A stretch of DNA of 37,968 bases from an uncultured Collinsella sp. (GCA_900540875.1 UQHT01000027.1:1-37968), one strand, 5' to 3'; numbered from the stretch's first letter, positions 15,028 through 23,328 are shown. A program made the numbers and translations. The notes: a model not told the origin generated them from the letters alone.

Positions 15028-16158
15028 CTAGCAATCGATGACGTGAAGGTCATGCGGCGTCTTGGTGAAGGGCTCGTAGCCGTTCTCGGTGACCACGCCG
15101 TAGTCCTCCAGGCGCACACCGCCCACGCCGGGCAGGTAGACGCCGGGCTCCATGGTGATAACCGAGCCGACCTCGATGATATTCTTGCTGCGGTTGAAGT
15201 TGGGCAGCTCGTGGATGTCAATGCCCACGCCGTGGCCCAGACCATGGTTGTAGTAATCGCCATAGCCGGCATCGCCAATGATCTTCTTGGAAAGCTTGAA
15301 AATGTCGTTGCCCTCGACGCCCGGATGGATGGCGGCGACGCACTCCTCGTGCGCACGGCGCACGAGCGCGTACAAGTCGAGCTGCTCCTGCGTGGGCTCG
15401 CCCATCACGACGGTACGAGTCATGTCGGAGCGGTAGTCGCAATAGCCCGCGCCATAATCCATGAGAACGAAGTCGCCCTTCTCGATCACGCGGTCGCTCG
15501 GGACGGCATGCGGGTTGGCGGTGTTGGGGCCGCTCGCCACGATGGAGCCGAAGGCCAGGCTGTCGGCGCCGTTGGCGAACATAAAGTTCTCGAGCTCGTT
15601 GCGAACCTGCTTCTCGGTCATACCGGGCTTAATATAGCCGAGCATGTGCTGGAAGGCGGCGTCGGTAATCGACTGCGCATGGCGCATGAGCTCGATCTCC
15701 TCGGCGTCCTTGATGGCGCGCATCTTGCGAATGTCGTCATGCATCAGCGGCAGCATGCAGGCGACGGAACGATCCTCAAGGCCACGCTGGATACCCTGGT
15801 AGAAGTTGATCTGCATGTCGTCCTCGACAGCGCAGACACGGCACTTGTTAGCCGCGATCTTGCCGGCGACCCAACCGGGGATGGTGCCCTCGTCCATGTC
15901 GTAGACCCAGGGGCTGCCGGCGGACGTGTTCTCCTCAAAGCTGTTGAGATAGCGTGAGTCGGTATGGAACAGGCACTGGTCGGCCGTAATAAATGCAGCG
16001 TGCGGGAACTCGAAGGTGTAGTCGAAGACGCCCTTCACGCCCGTGAGCCAACGAAGGTTGGCCTCGTCGCGCACGACGATAGCGTCGTAGCCGCGCTCAG
16101 CCATCAGGGCACGGACACGCTCGATACGACCGGCAGGACCGGCAGCAAACTCAGACAT
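15028..16158 (-). CDS. Xaa-Pro aminopeptidase (M24 family)
   Basis: Cytosolic metallopeptidase expected to remove N-terminal residues before proline, or to cleave Xaa-Pro dipeptides. The 376-aa protein has an N-terminal creatinase-like domain (about 8-130) and a C-terminal pita-bread fold. The metal ligands are present: Asp in MDYGAGYCDYRSDMTR (two), His in HGLGHGVGIDIHE, Glu in TMEPGVY and Glu in VRLEDYG. I chose the ATG at 16158 with AAAGGA upstream; the longer frame has no ribosome site. The position just before efp matches pepQ-efp in many actinobacteria. Confidence 0.93.
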   Translation of the reverse strand: MSEFAAGPAGRIERVRALMAERGYDAIVVRDEANLRWLTGVKGVFDYTFEFPHAAFITADQCLFHTDSRYLNSFEENTSAGSPWVYDMDEGTIPGWVAGKIAANKCRVCAVEDDMQINFYQGIQRGLEDRSVACMLPLMHDDIRKMRAIKDAEEIELMRHAQSITDAAFQHMLGYIKPGMTEKQVRNELENFMFANGADSLAFGSIVASGPNTANPHAVPSDRVIEKGDFVLMDYGAGYCDYRSDMTRTVVMGEPTQEQLDLYALVRRAHEECVAAIHPGVEGNDIFKLSKKIIGDAGYGDYYNHGLGHGVGIDIHELPNFNRSKNIIEVGSVITMEPGVYLPGVGGVRLEDYGVVTENGYEPFTKTPHDLHVIDC

Positions 16159-16184
16159 GCAGATTCCTTTCTTATTGTCCTCAT

Positions 16185-16253
16185 AAAAGCGGGACGGGCC
16201 TCGATCGAAAGATGGAATCGCGCGCGATTCGCAACCGATTGGAAACCCGCCCC
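16185..16253 (-). terminator. Long hairpin with T-tract after the aroB-like gene
   Basis: On the minus strand GGGCGGG (near 16246-16253) can pair with CCCGTCCC (16191-16198), followed by GCTTTTA. The loop is long and holds a perfect 16-bp palindrome, GAATCGCGCGCGATTC (16215-16230). It probably ends the alaS-to-aroB transcription unit, but the large loop makes the call tentative. Confidence 0.4.
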
Positions 16254-16290
16254 TCAACATGATACGAAAGACGATGTATGTCAATAAATC

Positions 16291-17400
16291 CTAGAGAAGT
16301 TCTTTGCGAGAAGCCAAGTATGCGTGAGCATGGCGGTCGAGAACCTCGTCCTCAACGCTCGTTAGACGAATGGCGCCGAGCGCCGCGGGCAGCGGCAACA
16401 TGCTGCGGTTCGAGCGAACAAACTGCTGCCTGCGGAACTCCTCGATATATGCGGCAGGCTCCAGATCGAAGGCAAGCTCCTCGATACCAAAGTCCTCCAG
16501 GCAGTCATCGACCTCAAAGACGTAATCGATATCGAAGTCACAGGCATCATGTGCTAGGCGCGCCTCAAAGCGCATGCCCTCGGACAGCAGCTGGTAGACA
16601 GGGACCTGCGACGCGGCATCGACCAAGCAGGCGCGCAGGGTACGCTCCCCCGTCTTGCCAAAATCGAGCGCATGGCGGGCGCTCGGGTTCGTGGCCATCA
16701 GTACGTCCTTACGTGCAGTCTGAGACCACTGAACGGCATTGACGAGCGCGACCTCCTCGCCCGCGAGAATCTCGGGGACGGTCTCAGTAAACTGATTCCA
16801 GCGGGACTTGCTGCTCGAAAGCATGGTGCCAACAAGTACCGCATAACCGAGCTTAAGGTCCTCGGGGTCCGCCGCGCGAACAAGGTCGAGGTCACACACG
16901 ACCAAGCCCGGCTCGGGACGGAACGCGATAGCGGGAAGCGCATTCTCCGACGAGGCGACGAGCGGCTTCATGGTCGTCGCGACCGTGAGCATGGCGTCGA
17001 ACGTCGTCGGCAGCAAGGCGCACTCGGTGCGACCGCACCACTGATTGGCACACCAGCAAACAACCGAGCAGGTCGCCGTGTCGCCGACAGCGACAACGAG
17101 ATCATCGCAGGTAATGCCGTTAGCCGACAGCGCGCCAAAGACGGTATCGGCATCGACCAGCGTAGCACCGGCAGGCGAAACCTCGAGGACGAGCGGCGAC
17201 AAGGCAAAACCGGCGTCAACAAGTGCATGCTCGACAACCTCGCCAAAACGCTCGGATGTAGCGTCGTTCCAAACCACCATCGCGCGCTTAGGCTTGCCCA
17301 CAGCCGAGGCAAACATGCGCGGCAGCTCCTCGAACGCGCCCAATCCGACGCGGACATCGACACTGCGGTTTTGGAAATTGATAAGTTGACGGCGAATCAT
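16291..17400 (-). CDS. Degenerate 3-dehydroquinate synthase-like protein (catalytic residues lost)
   Basis: AroB-fold protein of 369 aa directly after shikimate kinase, where aroB sits in actinobacteria. The overall AroB path can be followed (DDLVVAVGD, LLPTTFDAML, LVVCDLDLVRAADPEDLKLGY, LSEGMRFEARLAH). The key motifs are altered. The NAD-loop GGGVVGD is VGDTATC. The substrate stretch DSSVGGK after PTT is TVATTMK. The Zn-ligand Glu in AEVIKYG is gone (AVLVGT). GHTFGH, with a Zn-ligand His, reads GKTGER. The HGEAVAxGM region, with another ligand, reads LSEGMRF. I therefore do not expect DHQ synthase activity. It could be a structural or regulatory relic, or an enzyme with a new reaction. The ATG at 17400 overlaps the aroK stop by 4 nt. 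The frame is intact and long, which argues against simple decay. Confidence 0.75.
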   Translation of the reverse strand: MIRRQLINFQNRSVDVRVGLGAFEELPRMFASAVGKPKRAMVVWNDATSERFGEVVEHALVDAGFALSPLVLEVSPAGATLVDADTVFGALSANGITCDDLVVAVGDTATCSVVCWCANQWCGRTECALLPTTFDAMLTVATTMKPLVASSENALPAIAFRPEPGLVVCDLDLVRAADPEDLKLGYAVLVGTMLSSSKSRWNQFTETVPEILAGEEVALVNAVQWSQTARKDVLMATNPSARHALDFGKTGERTLRACLVDAASQVPVYQLLSEGMRFEARLAHDACDFDIDYVFEVDDCLEDFGIEELAFDLEPAAYIEEFRRQQFVRSNRSMLPLPAALGAIRLTSVEDEVLDRHAHAYLASRKELL

Positions 17401-17930
17401 AGCAGTCCACGCTCCAAAAGCATCTCGGCACAAAGGTAGGAAACGTCCTCGAAGGACTTGTTGCGAATATCAAGGGTAATATCGGCGGCCCGGCGATACA
17501 GCGGACGGCGATGCTCAAACAGGCGCGCAGCGTGCTCGGGCGAGCGGAAATCGGGCCGGGTATCGGAGCGGCGAATCTGGCGCAACGAGTCCTCAAAGTC
17601 ACCTTCGAGGTACACACAGGTACCCATCTCGTGCATCAGCTCAATGTTCACCGGCGTCTCGACGATGCCACCCCCGCACGATACCAGCAGGCTGCGCTCG
17701 CTTTGAAGCGAACGGAGTGCCGAGGTCTCGAGCTCGCGAAAACGATCCTCACCCTCGGTCTCAAATATCTCGGTCACCGACTTGCCGCATCGACGCACAA
17801 CCAAACGATCGGTATCGATGAATCGACGCTTGAACATAGTGCCCACGTTGCGCGCAAGCGTCGACTTGCCCGCGCCCAAAAATCCGATAAAGAAGATATG
17901 GTCGCAGCCGTGTTTGATGTGCTGAGACAT
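17397..17930 (-). CDS. aroK: Shikimate kinase
   Basis: Phosphorylates shikimate at the 3-hydroxyl with ATP in the aromatic amino acid route. The 177-aa protein has a P-loop GFLGAGKST (about 16-24), the DTD motif after FID, the shikimate-binding RFRELE, CGGGIVE, the lid region with TRPDF, and RRPLYRR for adenine/arginine contacts. All key residues look intact, in contrast to the downstream aroB-like gene, which overlaps by 4 nt. No other aro gene is in the window, so the pathway role cannot be confirmed from context. Confidence 0.9.
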   Translation of the reverse strand: MSQHIKHGCDHIFFIGFLGAGKSTLARNVGTMFKRRFIDTDRLVVRRCGKSVTEIFETEGEDRFRELETSALRSLQSERSLLVSCGGGIVETPVNIELMHEMGTCVYLEGDFEDSLRQIRRSDTRPDFRSPEHAARLFEHRRPLYRRAADITLDIRNKSFEDVSYLCAEMLLERGLL

Positions 17931-17938
17931 GGCGAAAC

Positions 17939-18436
17939 CTATTCCTCGCAGGGAAGGTCGCGCAGGGCCCGGCGCTCAAAGATACGGAAGATCTGCGTGT
18001 ACCACAGGTCCTGGGTTGCCTGCGGCTTGACCAGAATAGTGTCAACGCCGGCAAAGTTACCGCTCCACACGTCCGTATAAAGCTGGTCACCGATCAGCAC
18101 GGCCTCGTCGGCCGTGGAGCCCAGACGCTTAAGACCCGCCTTCAGGGCAAACGGGGCGGGCTTCATGGCGTGGCTGATGGCCTCGAGTCCCAGCTCGCGT
18201 GCCGATGCCATGACCTGGTCGCGATGCCAGTTATTGGACACCATGCACAGCTTAAAGCCCTTGGCATGGGCGGCCCCGAGCCAAGCGGAAACCGCAGCGG
18301 GGACCTGCTCGGTATCGCGCGGAACCAGGGTGTTATCGCGGTCGAGTAGAATGGCGCGCTTGCCGTCGGCCCAGAGGGTATCGAGGTCGATGCGGTCGAC
18401 TGAGGCAACATATCGTTTGGGGCTAAAAATCCTCAT
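17939..18436 (-). CDS. YqeG-family HAD phosphatase
   Basis: HAD-superfamily IIIA phosphatase of the YqeG type, found across Gram-positives. The 165-aa protein has the nucleophile motif LLDRDNTLV (Asp-x-Asp-x-Thr), motif II MVSNN, a Lys in KPAPFALKAG, and motif III GDQLYTDV. The physiological substrate is not known. The chosen ATG at 18436 is just inside the mltG end; an upstream TTG at 18448 would overlap mltG further. It is followed by aroK after 8 nt, so it is likely cotranscribed with mltG and aroK. Confidence 0.88.
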   Translation of the reverse strand: MRIFSPKRYVASVDRIDLDTLWADGKRAILLDRDNTLVPRDTEQVPAAVSAWLGAAHAKGFKLCMVSNNWHRDQVMASARELGLEAISHAMKPAPFALKAGLKRLGSTADEAVLIGDQLYTDVWSGNFAGVDTILVKPQATQDLWYTQIFRIFERRALRDLPCEE

Positions 18437-18438
18437 GA

Positions 18439-19794
18439 TCAATTCCAAGACTGTTGGTGCTCTTCGTAGGTCTTCGAGAAATACTCCTCGTCCTGTGTAA
18501 TGTAGAAATACAGGTCATCGGAGTCGGTCGGCTCAAGGGTAGCCTTGAGCGCCTCGAGCGACGGAGAGCAGATGGGCGTGGGCGGCAGGCCCTCGTGCTT
18601 ATAGGTGTTATACGGGCTATCGCTCTGCAGGTCGTCGGCGGTAACCTCGCCGCCGGTGACATACATCATGGTCGCATCGCTATTGAGGTAACGCAGGCCA
18701 TCGAGCTTGCCAGCCAGACGGTTATAGAAAACCGATGCCACATGCGCGCGCTGATCGGCGTTGAGGCCCTCACGCTCGACGATCGAGGCAAGGTTAACGA
18801 TGTCGTAATCGGACATCTCCACGCCATAGCGCCCCTTAATCTTGGCCTCGCAGCTGGCAAAGTCAAGCGACTTATACTCGGCGTTGAACTGGTCAAGCAT
18901 GGCGCGAATCACATCATCGGCAGACGGGTCCTTACCCAACGAATAGGTCTTGGGGAATAGGAAGCCCTCGAGTGAATCGTTTGCAGCGTCTTTAAGGAAA
19001 GCGTAATCATTCACATAATTGCTCGCCTTGGCCTGGTTAAGGAAATCTTCCTTAGAAATGCTGTCGTATGCCGCGGCCACACGATCGGCGACCTGGTCGA
19101 CCGTCAGGCCCTCAGGGATAGTCAGTGCATCGGAGCCCGCATTGGGGCCTTCCATGAGCTGCTGAACAACCTTGGTCGCGTCCATGAGCGTGGTAAACGA
19201 GTAGGCGCCAGGCTTAAGCGACATATCGGCATTGAGCTTTTTGACCGCCGCGTAATAATCCTTGGGGTCTTCGACGATATGGTTCTCGGAGAGAATCGAA
19301 GCGATGGTATCACCCGAGGCGCCATCGGGAATCGTAATAGTAACTTGCTGGCCAGCAGCGACTTTCGCATCCTCGCCGGCAAAGAAGTCCTTGACGGCTG
19401 GCACGACAAAGAAAACGATCGCGACAAGCGCAAGCACGGCGATGACGCCACCGATAATCATAGGCACCGGAGAGCTTTTCTTTTGGACGCCACGGCGGGC
19501 ATGCGTGTTATAGCTCGAGCGCGTGGCCGGAGCAACGCCGTGCGAGCCATGAGCATGATGTGCGTGGGGGCGTGATTGCCGGGCCTGCCCCTGCGTGCGC
19601 TGGGCAGGAGCCTGCTGCTTAAAACGAGCGCCGCCAGCGGGCTGCGCGGGACGAGTTGCGGGCTGTTGAGCGGCACGCTGAGTAGGCTGAGCCGAACGCT
19701 GCATCGGCTGCACCGGGCGCTGGCCAGGCTGAGCGGGGCGCGGCGCAGGCTGCCGTGTACGATTCTGCTGGCGCGGATCGGAAGCGCTAGGCAT
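18439..19794 (-). CDS. mltG: Endolytic murein transglycosylase MltG (YceG-like) with long disordered N-terminus
   Basis: Cleaves nascent glycan strands outside the membrane and is thought to set strand length. The 451-aa protein begins with about 105 residues rich in Pro, Gln, Arg and Ala with PAQP/RPAQP-like repeats and a His-rich patch (HAHHAHGSHG). One membrane helix (about 110-132, IIGGVIAVLALVAIVFFVV) follows, then a LysM-like segment and the YceG domain. The catalytic Glu is in NLASIVEREG, and the C-terminus has FSKTYEEH. The ATG overlaps ruvX by 8 nt. The ruvX-mltG order is the normal actinobacterial one. Confidence 0.92.
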   Translation of the reverse strand: MPSASDPRQQNRTRQPAPRPAQPGQRPVQPMQRSAQPTQRAAQQPATRPAQPAGGARFKQQAPAQRTQGQARQSRPHAHHAHGSHGVAPATRSSYNTHARRGVQKKSSPVPMIIGGVIAVLALVAIVFFVVPAVKDFFAGEDAKVAAGQQVTITIPDGASGDTIASILSENHIVEDPKDYYAAVKKLNADMSLKPGAYSFTTLMDATKVVQQLMEGPNAGSDALTIPEGLTVDQVADRVAAAYDSISKEDFLNQAKASNYVNDYAFLKDAANDSLEGFLFPKTYSLGKDPSADDVIRAMLDQFNAEYKSLDFASCEAKIKGRYGVEMSDYDIVNLASIVEREGLNADQRAHVASVFYNRLAGKLDGLRYLNSDATMMYVTGGEVTADDLQSDSPYNTYKHEGLPPTPICSPSLEALKATLEPTDSDDLYFYITQDEEYFSKTYEEHQQSWN

Positions 19795-20224
19795 GCGAAA
19801 CCTCCTCGTTTTTACGATCGAGCCACGTCTGCAAGAACAGGCTGGCGGCGATCATGTCAATCTTGCCCCTCATCTGCTTTTCGTTGAGTCCCTGCTCTCG
19901 CAGAATGCGCTTGGCCTCCTGCGAGGACAGACGCTCGTCCTCAAACTCCAGCGGAAGTTCGAGCTCGTCGGCAATCTTTTGGGCCACGGCGGCGACGCGC
20001 TCGGCCTGAGGGCCGGGCTCACCGGCCATGGTCAAGGGACGTCCGCTCACCAGGATATCGGGCTCATAGTCCTCGACCAGGTAGCGAAACGTCTTTACCA
20101 TACCAGTGACCTCGGCAGCCGGAAGCACCTTGACAGGCATCGCCATCTTGCCATCACGGCTCGAGACGGCAATGCCAATCCTGGTCTCCCCTATGTCCAG
20201 TGCGAGCGCGACCACAGCGACCAC
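19787..20224 (-). CDS. ruvX: Holliday junction resolvase-like protein RuvX/YqgF
   Basis: RNase H-fold protein; YqgF in E. coli acts in pre-16S rRNA processing, and other members are called putative Holliday junction resolvases. The 145-aa protein has LALDIGETRIGIAVS with the first acidic residue, VSGRPLTMAGEPGPQA, EFEDERLSSQEA with the middle acidic residue, and a final Asp in GKIDMIAASLFLQTWL. The start is a GTG at 20224, 8 nt after the alaS stop, without a strong ribosome site; a second GTG at 20215 is an alternative. Confidence 0.92.
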   Translation of the reverse strand: MVAVVALALDIGETRIGIAVSSRDGKMAMPVKVLPAAEVTGMVKTFRYLVEDYEPDILVSGRPLTMAGEPGPQAERVAAVAQKIADELELPLEFEDERLSSQEAKRILREQGLNEKQMRGKIDMIAASLFLQTWLDRKNEEVSHA

Positions 20225-20232
20225 TTAGGTTC

Positions 20233-22890
20233 TTAGGCGCCGAGCGCGGTCTTGGCGGCCGCGAGGGCATCGGCGATACCGGCAGCATTCTTGCCACCGG
20301 CCTGGGCCATGTTGGGACGACCGCCACCGCGACCATCGACCAGGACCGCGATCTGCTTGATCACGTTGCCGGCGTGGAAACCGGCCTTCACGGCGTCATC
20401 GGAGCCGGCGGCGAGCAGGGCCGGGGTGCCCTTCTCGGTCACGCTGGCGACGACGCAAGCGACGGGGCCGGCAACCTTCTGGTGCACGGTATCCCAGACG
20501 TTGCGCAGGTCTGCGGCCTCGAGACCCTGGAGCTCAGCGACAACGAGCTTGTAGCCATTCAGCTCGACAGCGCCTTCGATGGCGCTGGAAATCGCATCGG
20601 AGGAGCCACCGGTGAGTGCCTTCTTGAGCTTGTTGGACGTCTCGCGCAGCTCGGCCTGCAGGTTCTCCACGCGGGCGGGAACCTCGTCAACACGGCACTT
20701 GAGCGCCGCCGCGGCGGCGTCAACGAGTGCCAGGCGGTCGGCCATGTAATCGAGAGCGCCCTTGGAGGTCACGGCCTCGATACGGCGGACATTTGAGCCC
20801 GTGGAGGACTCGGAAATAATCTTGAACAGGCCGATCTCGGCGGTGTTGGCGGCATGCGTACCACCGCAGAGCTCACGGGAGAACGGCTGATCCTCGGCGC
20901 CCACGGAGACGACGCGGACGACGTCGCCGTACTTCTCGCCAAACAGAGCGACAGCACCCGCGGCCTTAGCCTCGTCGATGCCCATGACGCGGGTCACGAC
21001 CGGCTTGGAAGCGAAGATCTGCTGGTTGACCAGGTCCTCAACAGCCTTGAGCTGCTCGGAGGACAGGGCCTCGAAGTGCGTGAAGTCAAAGCGCAGGTGC
21101 TCGGGCGTCACCAACGAGCCAGCCTGGGAGACATGCTCGCCCAGGACCTGCTTAAGCGCGGCGTCGAGCAGGTGCGTGGCAGTGTGGTTGCGGCGCAGGA
21201 AGCCACGGCGCTCGGCGTCGAGCGCGGCGGTCACGGTAGCACCGACGGTCAGTGTGCCCTCGGCAACGTGCGCGACGTGAGCATACAGGCCATTGTGGTT
21301 CTTGGTGTCGGCAACAGTCAGCGCAACGCCCTCGGCGGAAAGCTCACCGGCATCGCCCTGCTGGCCACCCATCTCGGCGTAGAACGGGGTGCGGTCGAGC
21401 ACGACCTCGACGTCCTCACCGGCGGAAGCAGACTCGACGGACTCGCCGTTGCGAACGATGGCGACAACCTTGGCGCCCTCGATGACGCCGTTGTCATAGC
21501 CGTCGAACTCGGTCGCGGCAACCTTGTCGGAAAGCTCGACCCACACGTCGTTGAAGCTGCCCCAGGCATCGCCCTTGGCGTTGGCGCGGGCGCGGGCCTT
21601 CTGGTCCTCCATGCAAGCGGTAAAGCCGTCCATGTCGACGTCGTGACCGGCAGTACCGGCGATCTCGACGGTCAGGTCGATGGGGAAACCAAAGGTGTCA
21701 TGCAGCTTAAAGGCGACGTCGCCCGGAAGGACAGCGCCCTCGGCAAGCGCGGCCAGGGCCTCGTCCAGGTAAACGCGGCCGTTGTCGAGCGTCGTGGAGA
21801 AACGCTCCTCCTCGGAGGCGACGATGCCCTTAACGAGCGCGACGTTCTTGAGCAGCTCGGGATAGGCCTCGCCCATCTGAGCGTTGACCTCGTCGATAAA
21901 CTTGGTCAGGAAGGCGCCCTCGATGCCCAGCAGACGACCGTGGAACACGGCACGGCGGAGCAGGCGGCGAAGGACGTACTCGCGACCCTCGTTGCCGGGC
22001 AGGATGCCGTCGGAGATCATAAAGTCGACGGCACGGGAGTGGTCGGCGATGATGCGCAGGGAGCGGCTGGCACCGGAGTAATCGTCGGCGTCATAGGTCT
22101 TGCCGCTGATCTTCACACCGAGCTTGATGAGGTGCTGCATCAGATCGCCGTCGTAGTTAGCGGTCTTGTGCTGCATGATAGCGGCCATGCGCTCCAGACC
22201 CATACCCGTATCGAGGTTGCGGTGCGGCAGCTCCGGCATGGAGCCGTCCTCCTGGCGGTCGTACTGGGTAAACACGAGGTTCCAGAACTCAAGGAAGCGG
22301 TCGCAGTCGCAGCCGGGCTTGCAGTCGGGGCTGCCACAACCGACCTCTTCGCCCATGTCAAAGTAGATCTCGGAGCACGGACCGCAGGGGCCGGTGGGGC
22401 CAGCGGCCCAGAAGTTGTCGTCCTCGCCCAGACGCGAGATGTGATCCTCGGCAACGCCCAGGGAGCGCCACACGTCATGGGTCTCGTCGTCCTCGGTAAA
22501 GACGGTGAAGTACAGGCGGTCGAGCGGCAGCTTGAACTCCTTGGTGATGAGCTCAAAGGCCCAAGCGCAAGCCTGCTGCTTGGAGACGCCGCCAAAGGAG
22601 AAGTCGCCGAGCATCTCAAAGAAGGACAGGTGACGGCCGTCCTCGCCGATGCAGTCGATGTCGTTGGTGCGGACGCACTTCTGGCAGGAAATCGCGCCGA
22701 TCTCCTTCATGGTCTTCTTGCCCTGGTAGTACTCCTTAAACTGGTTCATGCCGGCGTTGGCAAGCAGCAGCGAAGGATCGTCGGGGACGAGGGACGAAGA
22801 AGGATAGAGCTTAAGACCGCGCTCCTCAAAGAAGTTGAGGAACTTGGAGCGAATCTCGGCCGTAGTCATTGACGGGTAGTCAGCACTCAT
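20233..22890 (-). CDS. alaS: Alanyl-tRNA synthetase
   Basis: Charges tRNA-Ala and edits mischarged Ser/Gly. The 885-aa protein has a class II catalytic core (FLNFFEERGLKLYPSSSLVP, ANAGMNQFK, ATGPCGPCSEIYFD), an editing domain with the metal-binding HTATHLLDAAL and CGGTHAANTAE motifs, and a C-Ala domain with the Gly-rich DGRGGGRPNMAQAGG. The ATG at 22890 has GAGGAG nine nt upstream; the longer in-frame reading has no support. It is first in a long run with ruvX, mltG, yqeG, aroK and the aroB-like gene. A clear promoter lies just upstream, and no T-box is visible. Confidence 0.96.
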   Translation of the reverse strand: MSADYPSMTTAEIRSKFLNFFEERGLKLYPSSSLVPDDPSLLLANAGMNQFKEYYQGKKTMKEIGAISCQKCVRTNDIDCIGEDGRHLSFFEMLGDFSFGGVSKQQACAWAFELITKEFKLPLDRLYFTVFTEDDETHDVWRSLGVAEDHISRLGEDDNFWAAGPTGPCGPCSEIYFDMGEEVGCGSPDCKPGCDCDRFLEFWNLVFTQYDRQEDGSMPELPHRNLDTGMGLERMAAIMQHKTANYDGDLMQHLIKLGVKISGKTYDADDYSGASRSLRIIADHSRAVDFMISDGILPGNEGREYVLRRLLRRAVFHGRLLGIEGAFLTKFIDEVNAQMGEAYPELLKNVALVKGIVASEEERFSTTLDNGRVYLDEALAALAEGAVLPGDVAFKLHDTFGFPIDLTVEIAGTAGHDVDMDGFTACMEDQKARARANAKGDAWGSFNDVWVELSDKVAATEFDGYDNGVIEGAKVVAIVRNGESVESASAGEDVEVVLDRTPFYAEMGGQQGDAGELSAEGVALTVADTKNHNGLYAHVAHVAEGTLTVGATVTAALDAERRGFLRRNHTATHLLDAALKQVLGEHVSQAGSLVTPEHLRFDFTHFEALSSEQLKAVEDLVNQQIFASKPVVTRVMGIDEAKAAGAVALFGEKYGDVVRVVSVGAEDQPFSRELCGGTHAANTAEIGLFKIISESSTGSNVRRIEAVTSKGALDYMADRLALVDAAAAALKCRVDEVPARVENLQAELRETSNKLKKALTGGSSDAISSAIEGAVELNGYKLVVAELQGLEAADLRNVWDTVHQKVAGPVACVVASVTEKGTPALLAAGSDDAVKAGFHAGNVIKQIAVLVDGRGGGRPNMAQAGGKNAAGIADALAAAKTALGA

Positions 22891-22936
22891 AGAGGGAATC
22901 TCCTCGGTTTCACATCGAAACAGTTCAAACGTAACG

Positions 22937-22964
22937 ATATTACCATCCCACCGCGCCTGTGCAA
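22937..22964 (-). promoter_or_regulatory. Promoter of alaS
   Basis: On the minus strand a -35 box TTGCAC (22959-22964) and a -10 box TAATAT (22937-22942) are 16 nt apart, giving a leader of about 40 nt. The -35 box overlaps the T-tract of the upstream terminator. Confidence 0.6.
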
Positions 22965-22992
22965 AAAAGAGGGCCGCCAAACAGCGACCCTC
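22963..22992 (-). terminator. Minus-strand terminator upstream of alaS
   Basis: A stem of GAGGG/CCCTC plus CGC/GCG (22969-22977 with 22984-22992, one mismatch) is followed on the minus strand by six T (22963-22968). The nearest minus-strand gene that could use it is the AI-2E-family gene ending at 23329. That makes a 3' UTR of about 340 nt antisense to the small plus-strand gene. Confidence 0.7.
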
Positions 22993-23028
22993 CAGCGAAA
23001 GTGCATGTTATTTAGGACTAAGCAATCC

Positions 23029-23056
23029 TTGAAAAAAGCTGCTGTAGAATTACATA
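23029..23056 (+). promoter_or_regulatory. Promoter of the 79-aa membrane protein gene
   Basis: TTGAAA (23029-23034) and TACATA (23051-23056) are 16 nt apart on the plus strand, followed by a TATAAG stretch. The ribosome site AAGGAG is at 23071-23076. Confidence 0.45.
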
Positions 23057-23082
23057 TAAGACTCACCCGGAAGGAGCGACCG

Positions 23083-23322
23083 ATGAATACCAAGCGATTT
23101 ATCCTGAATGCACTTCTTGTTGTAGCACTTTTAGCGCTCTTGGCCTTCTCCCACTGGTATTCAAACCAACCAGCATTTGGCTACGTATTATATGCAGTAA
23201 CGTCCGGCGATAAGGCTTATTGCCCTCTACGCGCAATTGACGTTCTCTATTTCTATGTAGCTGGCCCCTTATCAATCGCTTTACTTGCGTTTCTTGTCAT
23301 CTATAACATCAAGAAACGCTAA
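23083..23322 (+). CDS. Small hypothetical membrane protein (79 aa)
   Basis: I do not recognise this protein. It has an N-terminal hydrophobic helix (about 7-24, ILNALLVVALLALLAF), a polar stretch with aromatic residues and one Cys (about 25-50, AVTSGDKAYCPLRAIDV), a second helix (about 52-74) and a basic end (NIKKR). Two membrane spans with both ends inside are likely. The start ATG has a strong AAGGAG six nt upstream, and a promoter is visible. Base use is clearly more AT-rich than the flanking genes, which suggests later arrival. It lies alone on the plus strand between alaS and the AI-2E-family gene, 6 nt from the convergent stop at 23329. Confidence 0.7.
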   Translation: MNTKRFILNALLVVALLALLAFSHWYSNQPAFGYVLYAVTSGDKAYCPLRAIDVLYFYVAGPLSIALLAFLVIYNIKKR

Positions 23323-23328
23323 CAGGAC

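Noticed and set aside
22891..23082. T-box or attenuator for alaS
   Set aside because: There is no T-box sequence or specifier loop. The terminator at 22963-22992 lies upstream of the predicted alaS transcription start, so it cannot attenuate alaS from that promoter.
22887..23093. Possible leader peptide overlapping the alaS start codon on the minus strand
   Set aside because: The frame ends in TGA overlapping the alaS ATG, which looked like coupling. However, it has no ribosome site, contains only one or two Ala codons, crosses the terminator stem, and most of it lies upstream of the predicted alaS promoter.
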